Source: Caecitellus pseudoparvulus (Eukaryota > Bigyra: Bicosoecida). Taken from it: a stretch of DNA of 64,000 nucleotides. The notes under the pieces were generated by a model. It saw only the letters and a program-made list of their open reading frames with translations, did not search any database and was not told where the DNA came from. This document shows, in pieces, positions 46,001 to 58,000 of this stretch. The stretch lies in assembly GCA_965644315.1 (NCBI GenBank), contig CBFFRQ010000002.1, positions 1 through 64,000 of the forward strand, in the 5' to 3' direction. The position numbers were made by a program, and so were the translations under genes. Position 1 is the first letter of the stretch, and the number at the start of each line of letters is the position of its first letter.

Positions 46001-49000
46001 CCGGCGAGTTCGGCTCCTCTGCCGGCTCCATCATCGCAGCCCTCCTTCAAGGTGGCTACAACTCCAGCACCTTCGTGCCCTCGGTGTCGGGCATTGCGTC
46101 AGCTGCTCTTGCCGCTGGTCAGGATCTTGCCATGAAAGAAGTGCATTCCGCAAAGCACAAGCTGGAGCCCTGGCTGGACGAGCTTGTGGGTGTGCTGCCA
46201 GCGGGTGTGTCCAGTTCAGGGACAGGTTCCTTGCTGCAGACTGGAGCGGGCGTGTTGACTGGACGGCTCCCAGCTCAAGCCATCATGGATGAAGCAATTT
46301 CGTTTGCCTCACAGCAGGCGCTCGCGGTGTGGCAGGCAAACAAGAACTCCATAATCGAAGTCGTGGGCGCAGCACTGCAGCACGCACGCCCAGTGCAAGC
46401 TGCTTTAGAGGCAATTTCTGCCGAGCTCAAGGCTGCCAGGCCCGCAGTCATCTTGAAAGACGCCGTTAAGCTGGTGGCGAGCATTTCAAATGCTCTTGCA
46501 GACAGGTACGAGTTTGCAGAGGAGGGCACGCAGCCGCTCTCGTATGCGCCCGCCGCTGCCGCGATCGAGGAGCTCAACGCAGCCTTGGCAGAGGTGCAGC
46601 TGCAGCTGCAACTCGCCATCCCTTGTCTGGAGAGCTGCGATGACGGCATCGATGTCCAGGCTGCCTTGGAAGCCTCATTCACCTCGGTTAACAACCTCGC
46701 AGCACAGGTCATGCGCACCGCTCGTGCCTTGGCAGCTGCAAAGAAGGCCCTGCACCCGCAGCTGCACCCCGAGCTGTATGCAGACTTGACACCCGGCGGA
46801 GAGGCAGCACTGTTTGACGCACGTGCACTGTTCGCCCGTCGCTCAGATGCTGGGGACCTTGCTGAGATTGCGATCAACGCCACGCTCGTCTTGGATCTTC
46901 CCTTGGATGCCACTCTGCGGACCATCACCTCTGTCACTGCTGCGCTGCAGCTGCCAGTGTCCATCGCTGGAATCTTCAAGGACGCGTCAGTGGCTGCGAG
47001 CCAAGGACAGCCCCCATTGGACGTCTTCATGGATGCCGTTCGATCCCTGGACGTGGCTGCTTTGACGCCTCATGCGTGGGTGCTGCAGGCCATTCTGCCT
47101 GTCGAGCCTGAGACAGCAATCGCTGAGGTTGTTGCTGCTGTCGGGGCCGCCCGCAGTGCAGTTAGCAAGGTGCAGGGCGTCGCCTCTGCATCTGCCCGCA
47201 CTGTCAAGACCCTGGCTTCGGCTTTGCGCTCCGCCGAGGTGTCTGCATCTGGCTTGAGTCGCGCCTTGTCCGCTGGAGAAAGCCCACTGGCATTGCAGCC
47301 ACAAACCCAGGCACTGCTGCGCTCTACGTGCGACATCGTGCAGACTGCAGCACAGCTGCCAGAGAAGGACCCGGTCGCTCAAGCAGTTGCCCCAGCGGCC
47401 AAGGTGATTCTGAATGTCCTCCCGGCCCCGACAACTTCTGAGACTAGCTGCGCGGAGATGGAGGGGTCCGTGTCCAAGGCCATGGCAGTGCTGAACCTCG
47501 TGCAGACCCTGGATGGCCTGCCACTCAATGAGGTGCAGGATATCGGCAGTTTTGTATCCCTACTTGGCACTGCAGCAGTGCCTCTGGCGCACGGCAAGCC
47601 CACTGGCCCATTCAAGGATATTCTCCAGCTTGCCCTGCAGGGCACCCTGAACGATATGCGCGCTGCATTGAGCAGCGAGCTGTCGACCAGTGACGAGGAG
47701 ACGCTGCTGGCTGCTGTTGACGGTCTGAGCTCGTTGGTTGAGGCCATTCAAGCCCGTCCTTTTTCGCTACAGGCTCTTGTTCAGGCTGCAACCAAGGCTG
47801 TGAATGTCACGGCGCCGCTTGCTGAGCTGAAGGCACCTGAGGGGCTGGCGGATCAGGTATGCACCACGACGGCCATTCCTTCCAACGTAACAGCCACACT
47901 GCAGGTGGGTGTCCCGGGGTACGAAGCAGTGATTGTTGCAGACGTTGACGTGCGGTCTGAGTGCCGAGAGGTCGTGGCTCTTCTCGATGCTGCCGGCTCC
48001 GCCACAGTGAATGCTGCCGTGGGGCTTGCAAAGTCGTCGGGCATCATTTCCCGTCTCGCACAGCTGCAGCAAGCTGTGGAGGCTGCGGCGTGGCTTAAGC
48101 CGATGCTGAGCCTCTTGGCTGACGGCGCGAAGGATGCGCTGCTGCCAGTTCTCAAGCAGGCAGTATCCCAGGTGATTGGGTCTGCTGCAGGCGGGATTTC
48201 AGATTCATCCCCTGAAGCTGCAACAGCCATGGACACGCTGCGAACGCTCGTTGGCATGTTCAAGGACGTTTTTGTCGACGGCCTCAGCGTTGAAGGCGTG
48301 GTCGACCAGATCACGTCTTCTGCAGAAAAGGCAGCGCAGGGATGTGTTGATGGTAGCATCACAGATGATGTTGCGTCCTTGTGCTTTGCGACTGCGACGC
48401 GATTCGAGCTGTCCACTGAGTGTGTGGCCACGATTGTGGACACCTGCGCGGCGGTGCAGCGCGTCAAGGATTCCGACGGTGCAGCTGCCGTTGTGGGCGG
48501 TGTGAAGTTGCTGCACAGCCTCGCACACCTGCAGGCTATTGCCCCTGGCGCTCTGGAAGCTGCCGAGGAGTGGAAAGACGTACAGGCGCTCGCAAGTGTT
48601 GTGCAGGACTCATGGCCCCAGCTCGATCTGCTCGGCAGCGTGCCTGGCTTGAGCAATGTGCTTGCCAAGTCTGGCGACATTTTCCTAGCCGTCGAGACGG
48701 TTCTGTCCTTCGCAGAGGTTCTCCGCAAGCTGCCCGACGTTGCATCGCACGCCGCTGCATCTCAATCTGCTGTAACTGCGCTGTCCCCCGGCGACGATGC
48801 TGCGTCTGTAGTCCTGAGTGCCCTAAGCAACTTGGCAAAGGACCCCGTAATGGAGTCTAGCGCGCAAATCGCCCAAGTTGGCAAGATCCTGGAGCGCAGC
48901 AAAGCGGCTGTCTCTGACCTCATTGCCACGACCCCAGGCCTTTCTGCCACTGAGCGAGATGCGCTTCGAAGCGTCGTCTCGGGCGCCGTGTCTGTGCAGG

Positions 49001-52000
49001 ATACGCTGACTTTGCACCCCAGCTTGCAGCGCCACGTGCTTTGGGCATCTGTCAAGGCAACTGCGGACAGTGCGGCTGTCAAGGCGGTCAGCGTTCTCGG
49101 AAAGGCTTTCCGACTCTTGACGCTGGCTTCTGACGGCGTGCGCCTGGTGCAGGGCGTCGCCCAACGCGTGGCCGAGGCAGAGTTCGGCTCCGTCACAGCC
49201 ATTGCAGATTTGGCTGAGGGGCTCTCTGTTGACCTCGCGGCTGGAGCAGAGTTCATGCAGGCAGCTGATGCAGAAGAGTTCAGCTCCACGTTCAGCTGGG
49301 CTTCCGCTTGGCTCGCGACAGCAGCTACAACTGCACGGTCAGCTGATAGCCTCACGTCAGAGCTGCTTGCGCTGGACGTGACGGACGCTGACTCAGTCTT
49401 TCGTCTTGCTTGTTCAGCTGTGTCCCTGACTTCAGCTGCTTCCCCCATTGGTATCCCCAGCATCACCCTCGATGCCACCGGTTTCGTGAAGGCGCCTTTG
49501 AGTGCTCTCACGGCCGCCGGCATCGTGCAGGTGTCTGTGGGTACCGTTCCGTCGCCAGAGGAGGCGCCTGCTGGCTCCATTGCGCTGCAGAGCTCTGCTG
49601 CTGGCGCACAGCCCTGGAGGAAACTCTCCATTGGGGATGCCTTTGCTGTGAGTGTGAATAAGGCAGGGAACGCGACGCTCCCTCTTGTGGGAGACGATGG
49701 TCTCTGCATTTGGCAAAGAACCTTTGCGGAGATACTCTCCGAGGTTGCTGCTGCGGCACCTGAGTCGAGCCCCCTCGAGGCGGCTGCGTCCGCCCTGTCG
49801 AACACCATGGCGACCCAGGCCCCCATTCACACGATCCACTGCACAGACTGCGGCTCTGCAGACGAGGCGTGGCATGTGACAACTATATCTGTGAACTGGC
49901 CAGACCTTACCCTGTGGAAGGCACTGGGCGCTGCATCTGCCTGGATCTCCACCACCGAAACTCTGCAGCCTCCTCCAGCAAGTGTTGTGGCTCCCCTGGC
50001 TGCCGGTCTGGAGCAATCTGTTGCGGCAAGCAAGGTTCAAGTGCTTGCAGCCAACTTGAAGGAAGGCATGGCCAAGGCTCAGGCATTCCTCCGCGGCACA
50101 GTGGGCAAGGTGCTCGACATTGCTGCCCGTCTCATGCTGGCCCGTGACATGCTGGAGCGGGTCATTTCCCCCGAAGCCTGTGAGGCAGGCTGCTCTCTCC
50201 TGTGGCAGGTGGTGTTCGGTGCCGACGCCGCGCTTGATGTCGCAATGTTCGCAGGCTTGCCAAAGGAGCCGGCCTTCGTGCTGCGTGCCCTGCTTCGCGC
50301 CTTTGCAGATCTTGCAGGGCCCGCTTCAGAAGGTCTCCCGCTTGCAGACCGCGCGCGGGCTGCGGTCGCCACACTGCGTGACGGGTTGGAGGCGAGCGGA
50401 TTGCTGGACTCAGCCTTCTCAACGTTCGAGGATGTCTTGTCTGACATTCAGATTGAGGCCACCTCGCAGTTTGACATTGCTGGCATGACGCAGGCTGGTC
50501 GGGCTGCATCCGAAGTGATGACCCTTGCCTTTGAAATCGGCGAGTCGGCATCCACTTGCGTCGTTTGCGTGAGCACAAGCAAGTTTACGCAGTTCCTTGA
50601 CACAACTTCCAAGCTCTCTGCTGCTTTGGACACCATCCCCCCCGAGAGCCGCCCAGTGGAGTGGCGGGACGCGGTTGGGCGCATGCGAGTGGTGGGCATG
50701 GCAGCCACAGCTTACAAGACAGCAGTGACCGTGCAAGTTGGCCTCGCTGGTGCAAAAGCGGCTGTTGATGGCGTCATCGCGGCAGTGGAGGATGTGGAGT
50801 ACCTCTGGGAGGATGTTCGCCAAGGCCGTGCCACGATTCAACAGGTCATCACAGTGGCCCGGGGTGTTGGCGAGAGCATCTGGTCTGCACTGCTTGCGCC
50901 TGCTGCCGAGTGGGTTGACATGGTTGCTGGGCCTGAGTGGTTGGATTCTCTTCCAGCTTTACTGGATGAGGTTGCGTTGGCTGCCTCACCACTGGCAGTT
51001 CTCGACGCAAGCTCGGCTCAAGAGGGTGTCCAGCTCCTCGTCTCTGTGTCCAACTTGTGCACGCAGTTGGCCAAGGCTGCACGTGGTGGTGGCTTGGCAG
51101 CCGTCTTGTCTGGTAGCCAAGGCAAGCACACGAGCAGCATTTTGTCACACCTGCTGGTGCAAGTGTCACTCCTGCAGAAGCAAGGCCCTGATGCCCTTGC
51201 AGATCAACTTGTCTCTGCGGGTGTGGATGAGAATGCCGTTGGGTCGCTGGTGGATTTCGTAGAGGCCATTCCGTTGCCCCCCGCAGTCGCCTCAGCCGCT
51301 GCCGATCTGCTGGCCGTTGTCGCCTCTCTCGAGTCTGCAAGCGCCGTAGCTACTTTAGTGTCTGACATGAAGGCCGCCGTGGAGTCTGCGTCGTTTGACA
51401 TCTCAACGCTCACGACTGCGCTGGACACCGTGCAGTACATCCAGACCTGGAGCATGACAGACGAGTTTGCCGCAGGTCACATGCTCCGGCTTGCGCTGGG
51501 GAACTCCAGCCTTCCAGTGTTTATCTCTTCCCTCCCTGCGAACGAGTCTGAGGCGTTGGTGCACGCTGCTTCCGACGTGGCTGCTGTTGCAGCACGCAGT
51601 GGCGCCATGGGCTTGGCTTCCGAGGCTCAAGCTCGTGCACCCCAACTTGCAGCCTCTGTGTTCAGTGTCTTCTCCAAGCATCAGCGCATCCTGAGCCAGC
51701 TTGCATCCGTCATGGATGTTGCGGAGAACATTGTCGATGTGGCGGGGGAGCTTGTGTCAACGGCATCGTCTGCAGGGGACCGACTCAGCGTGGTTGGCGC
51801 TGCCGGTTTCGGGCCCGAGCTGTTCAGCATCATCGTGGACCTGCTCCGCCCGCTTCGCACGACAGTGGGCACCATCACCGCATCTGTCATAAACCCGTTC
51901 ATTGGATCTGCTGCCGGCCTGGACTTGTCAGTGGAGCCTGCTGCTGCTTCCAATGGTACAAGCAGCTTGCTGGCTGAGATCGTCTCCGCTGGTCGTAAGC

Positions 52001-55000
52001 TTGCGGATGCGACCAAGGCTCGCCTGGTTGCAGACCTTAAAGCCGGTGCCACTGAGCGCCTTGGTGAAATTGCTGCCACCTTCAGTCCAGAGGCTGTATT
52101 CAACGTGTCGCGCTCTGAGCTAACCGATGCCGGCGTGGATGTGCTCGTGGAGGTGATCCTTTCTGGTGCTGTTAACGAGACGGCCCTCGCAGTGGCTGGT
52201 CTGACTTTGCCTGAAGGGCTGGTTCGTGTGTCCAGGGCCGCTCAGGGCATCTCCACCGCCCAAGCTGCAGTGGGCAGTGTCATTGCCGCGGTGCAAGGCG
52301 CCATGCAGGCTGCCCGAGCCGAGCTTGATGGCGGTATCGTGCCTGTGGCTCTGACGCCGCCTAGCGAGCTGCTTCAAACTGTGTTGGAAGATGAAGTAGT
52401 GTTGCGGGAAGCCCAGGCTGCGGCCATTGGCTTCGTCTCTGCCTTCAACGACTTGAAGGAAGCAAGTGAGGGCCTCCCAGTTGACTTCCTGTCGAACCTC
52501 ATGCCCACTGCCTCTCCAGCACAAGTTGCTGCCGCGAACAAGGCCTGGTCATCGCTCATGTCTGCCGCGCGGTATTTGCCAGGCGACCGTACTGTCGTTG
52601 CTGTCGCCAACGCGGCCGGTGCTTTGCACCAGCTACTTGGCGCCATTGAAGATGTGGCGGATGCAGCTGGGGATGTCATGGACGCTCTCCCCACTGGAGA
52701 GGGAGACTTGGCAGACCCCGCCGCCGTCGCCATCTCGTTGGCAAGCGCATTGGGCGCATTTGTTCGTGTGACTGGCTCCCGAGTGCAGGAGGTAGCAGGT
52801 ACTGCGCTGTCCATGTCAGGTACGTCTGACTTGGAGATCGAGTTGCAGATGTGCGTGCCTGGGCTGGAAGCTAGTAGTTTTGTGTCGAGCTCCACAGACT
52901 GTGACAACCTGGCAGGCCTCTGGCAGGAGGAAGTCATGCCAGCGCTGGCAGCTTTGGGCACCGCACCCAAGGATGCTCACGTTGCCACGCTGTCCAAGTT
53001 GGAGGGAATGCTGAATGTCACCAAGCGATACGTTGCTGCATCGAAGGCGGCATTGGGCAGCACGAAGCCACCATCACCGACTGCTGGGGACCTCATCCTC
53101 ATGAAACGTGCTGATGTTGCGGGGAAAGTTTCTGGCGTTATGCGGGTGATCATCATCCTGCAACGCATGAACCAGGGCCTGCCCATCGTGCGCATGGTTG
53201 GAACAGCGGCAGAAATCTTGTCTGAGCCGTTCAACCTGGGCGACTTCCAAGACCTCCTTTCCAAGCTGAACAGGCTGCTGGCCTCTGCCTCCCTCGGCTC
53301 TGAGGACGCCCTGGGGGCGCTGTCGGCATCCCAGATGGGCTGGGTACTTCGCCCTGTGGCTGCATTGAAGGCAAAGGCTGATGCCGCTGTCGCTGAGTTG
53401 CTTGCCGAGAGCGAAGAACTCTCAGCCTACTTCCCGGACGGCATTCAGCGCGGGTCTCTCGCCGAGTCCCTGCCAGTGTCTCTGCCCGAGGGTCTGGCCC
53501 TGTTGGTGGAGATGCGCGACGCTGCAGCTGCATTGGACTCCATCCTGAAGTCCATCGCTTCTGCCGCGCCGACATCTGTTCCTCTCAACTCGGCATGGAA
53601 TGTCTCAGAACTGGCATCGAACCTGGCAGCGAATGATGTTGCCAGTGTTTTCGGTGAGTTCCAAGACACCATCCCGTCGTTTGTGCTGGAGCAGCCTGTG
53701 CTGGGCGTTTGGTGGTTTGCAGTCAGCCTATCCAAGACCATCAGCAACGTTGAAGCTCTGGAGGCCATTCGTGACTCGTACGAGCCAGTTGGCGCAGTCC
53801 TGCTTGCCGTGGAAGACGTTGCAGCTCCGCTCACCAACCTTGGCATCCCTTCGCTGGACGGCATCACGTCAGCTGTGAAGGCCATCAGTCTTGGTGTGGA
53901 CGTCGCTGTCGCAGTGCGTGACACAGGTCTGGCTGTGTTCAGGCTCGCTTCAGACGTTGCGTCATTCGGCGCCGATGCACCCATGGCTCGCCTCTTCGGT
54001 GAAGCCGTGGACTCCATCAAAGTCACCATTGAGAAGATCCAAGTTGCTGCAAAGGCCATGTCTCTCAGCGCTCCAGCTGACGTGCTCACTGCCGTAGATG
54101 TGCCAGCTGAAGTGCAGGGCGTCGTGACCGACCTGCAAGCTGTGCTGTCTGGCACCACTTTCTCCGCCTCGAACCGACAGAAAGTGCAGCAAGTGGCAAC
54201 GGCTGCATCCACACTCATCACGACTCTGCGCACAGTGGCTGGACGCCCCCTTCACGATCTGACTGTGGCCAACTTGGACCAAGTTGCGAAGGATGCGACT
54301 GCCTTGCGCAAGGCCATAACATCTCTTGGGGACTTGCAGGTGCAGCTCCCTGGCGCACTGCCTGCAGCGCTCTCTCAGGTGCGCTCGGTGTCTCGAGTGC
54401 TGGCCAAGGCAGCGTCTGCACAGAGCACTGCGCTGTCTTTGATGAACACTCGAGCAGTGTCTGAGCTGATTTCTCAGGGTGGTGCCCTCTTCTCAATGTT
54501 CACGACGCTCACAGACAACTCCTTGACTGTCTCAGCTCGTATCAAGGCCGTCGTGGAGCAGCTCGGGGACATTGTCTTCTCTGTGTCGTCGGTGCACCAG
54601 GCGGCCTTGCTGCCTATGCTGCGCCCACTGCTCAAGGATGCTGATTCCTTGGCGGCCACCTTCAACCAGGTCACAGATGTTGCTGCTGTCCTTGTGGACA
54701 CCAACCTACCAAGCAGCGCCTTGGCTGCTGGGGGCTCTGAGGCCACGGCTGCGTGGGATGATGCCGCCAAGGCCGCGACTGCTCTCGAGGAGGATTTGTC
54801 CCAGTGGTTGGATTTCGACACCGGTCTGCCATCCATCCAGCTTGCGCAGGACAGCCTTGCTGACACTGGCCTGAGCGTGGTCCTGCACGCAGGCCGGCTC
54901 CGCGCAGCCCTTCTCAAGTTGCCCGAGCCAGCGCTCACGGCTTTGCAGGCGCACGGCCAGTCCATCAAGAAGCTTGCCCGTGAGAGCTTGATGGGCATCC

Positions 55001-58000
55001 TGCCAGGCGTTCCCGACAGCCTTGGTGTGCAGGTCGTGTCAGTCTTGTCCGATGTCTTCCGCGTCGTGAACGTGATGGATGAGTTGCTCACCATGGCGTC
55101 AGAGGGAGCTTCCCCAGTCGAGCTGGTGGTGCATGCGCTGCCCACCATGGAGTGGGCGCTGGAGCAAGCTGGGTTTAACATTGAAGAGCTGAAGGACAAG
55201 ATCAATCAAGCCGTCACAGACATGATCAACGGCATCATTCCGTACATTCCTAAGCCGGACCCGCTGGTGGCAGTCATGGACACCGTACTGAAGGTGGAGC
55301 CAAAGATGATCGCTGTCGCTGACACAATTGAGGGCGTTCTGGCCCCGGCAGAGACGTTCATGACAGGGCTTGTTGTGAAGATTGACGCCATTGACGCGAA
55401 GGTCACTACTGCCGTGCAGGAGGTGAACGCAACGATGTCCAAGTATGTGGGCATGGCTCGTCAGGTCATTGACTTCATGAAAAACTCTGACGAGCTTGTG
55501 CTGCTCATCCAGGAGGAGGTGCAGACTCGCTTGGCGAACGTCATTGATAAGGTTCAAGAGTTGGTGGAGGGCTACATTGAGGATCTGCGAGTTTTCCTGC
55601 GTGACATCGTTGACACCGGTGTGGAGGAGCTGAACCGACTGGTTGAGGCGGGCCTGGTGGTGCTGCGTGCTGCTGGCTCTCGGGCCATTCGCTACGTAAG
55701 CAACTTCACAATTGGTGCTGAGAACATGGAGAAGGCGAACGAAGTCATCAACGCCTACGCCAGCCTGAACGACGAGCTGTTCAATGATGCTGACCACGTG
55801 ATCGACACCGTCTTTGACTTGGGCAAGCTGGTTGTGTCCATCTCCAACGCAATTCCCGACGAAACGGGCGACCGCATGCGCACTGCAGGGCGTGCAGTTG
55901 TGTGGGTGGCTGAGCGGGCGTACGAAATCAACGACTTTGCCTTCCGCGCGAAGAAGAGCGCAGAAAAGATCAGGGATGCTGGAGGGGTGGTGGCGTTCCT
56001 GGAGGGTATCATGGATCAGCTGATCCAAAAGGCAGGGGATATTGCCAAGGGCTGGTCAGAGATGCTCCGCAAGGAGGGATACAAGTGGATGGATTACATT
56101 CCCGACCGACTGCTCAAGATTGTGGCAGCTGCCCGGAAGATGCTGGACCAGTTCATCGACGACCTCATGGCCAAGGCGCTGGAGTTTGTGCGTGAGCAAC
56201 TGAAGAAGGTGGAGTTTGTTGGCGAAGAAGCTGAGCGTCTGCTTGGGTATGTGGACTATGTGTACGCGTTCTTGGACAACCGGAAAGTCGTCTCGCAGCT
56301 CATGTCTGATGTGTCTGGCGAGCTCAACAATGCCCTCGCGGTGCCCCAGGCAATCCGCGGGGCCGTAGATGTTGGCAAGGGCCTGTTCAGGCAGGTGCGC
56401 GCAGCTCGGGATATGTTTGCCAACTTTAATCCTGCTACAGTCAAGATCGCCAAGCTTGACATTGGACTTGAGGACCTCGTGAGTCTCTTTGACAAGCAGA
56501 CGTGCACGTCTGTGGCTGTGTGCTTGAAGGATGTGTTGCAGCAGCGTGTCAGCGAGATCCTGCTGGAGGTGTTGCCGATTGGCGACGGCCTGCGCGCCGT
56601 GGCTGCGTTCCCAAGCCAGGTGAAGCAAGCGGGGGATGCGCTGGTTGCCTCCTCCAAGGCTGCTGTTGACGCCATGTCACGCACCCTGGACAGCTTGACA
56701 GCCACGATCAAGACCGTGCTGCCTGGGCGTCGACGTGCTCTGGCTGGCCCGCGCCGCCTTGGCACGATGCGCGACATCTTGGAGGCGCTCCCTCTGGACG
56801 AAGCGGAGGACTTCTCCAACACGCTCGTTACCTACACCGAGTTCGCCCGCAGCACGATTCGCACCATCCGGGAGAAGGCAAACCCCATTATCCAAGGCGC
56901 CCGCTCCGTTCTGACGACCATTCGGGACATGAACCCGTCCAAGGAGGCCGCCCGCCGCATCTTCGAGATGACCAGGGACCTGTTCGACCCCATCGGCTTC
57001 GTCAAGGAGCAGTTTGCGTACGTGCGTCGCGAAGTCTTCGAGCGCATCTACGCTGCGAAGAAGTGGGCTCGCGACCAGGGCCAGGCAGTGGCAGCCATTG
57101 CACGCGACGATTTTGTGGCGGCTGCTGAGTTCGCTCTGTCAGTTCTGGGAGAAGTGCGATGGATCATCGAGCAAGTGCGGCCCTACCGCGACCTGGCTGA
57201 ACATGTGGCTGATGAAATTCGGTACTACATCAACCTGGTGGGGCAGTACATCGGTCGCGGGACCACTCGACCCGACCAGCTGCGCCCCTACTGCGATCCC
57301 GAGGAGCAGCCTTGCCTGCACGTTGAGAGCCGGCGTGGGCCGATTTACGAAGGCATTCTGATCGGCTCCATGACGCACTTCTGGTACGAGAACTTCCCTC
57401 CTGCCTTTGGCTCTTGTCAAGCGTTTGGATTCCCTTGCCGCCATGATAAGTGGCGATTCACGGTCCCTGGCCTGTTTAACGATTGGCAGCCACGCGGAGT
57501 GGAGGCCATTGACTACCGCAACACCATCATCACCTACGTTGGTACGGGCGATAACGAGGGCAAAGCATCCTTGTTTGTTGTTATCGACGATCGCAACCGT
57601 GTCAAGCGCATCTTCCAGCTGGAGGAGGCGGATGGCACCCCATATGACGGCGGAGTGGGAGATGTGGCCATCGCAACGTACAGCCTGAACAAGGACAAGA
57701 TCATCTGGACGTGCAGCGACAAGGCAGACTGGGAAGCAGCAGATAAGGAAAAGCGCATCGTCCCAGCCGAAGCCCGTGACGGGCACATCATTGCCTTTGA
57801 CTACAATAATTTCATGCGCCAGCTGAACAGCGGGCCCACCGTGCAAACCCTGCGAGCGAAGCCGGGGTACAAGTTCTACGTTGACGTCAAGGCCAGCTCC
57901 CTTTTCATGGATGAGCGAGCCACCAGCGAGGACAGCCGCATTCTGTGGGTTGGTGAGACCTATGAGCCTGGTGACCCCGCGACACGCCCCAAGACGAAGA

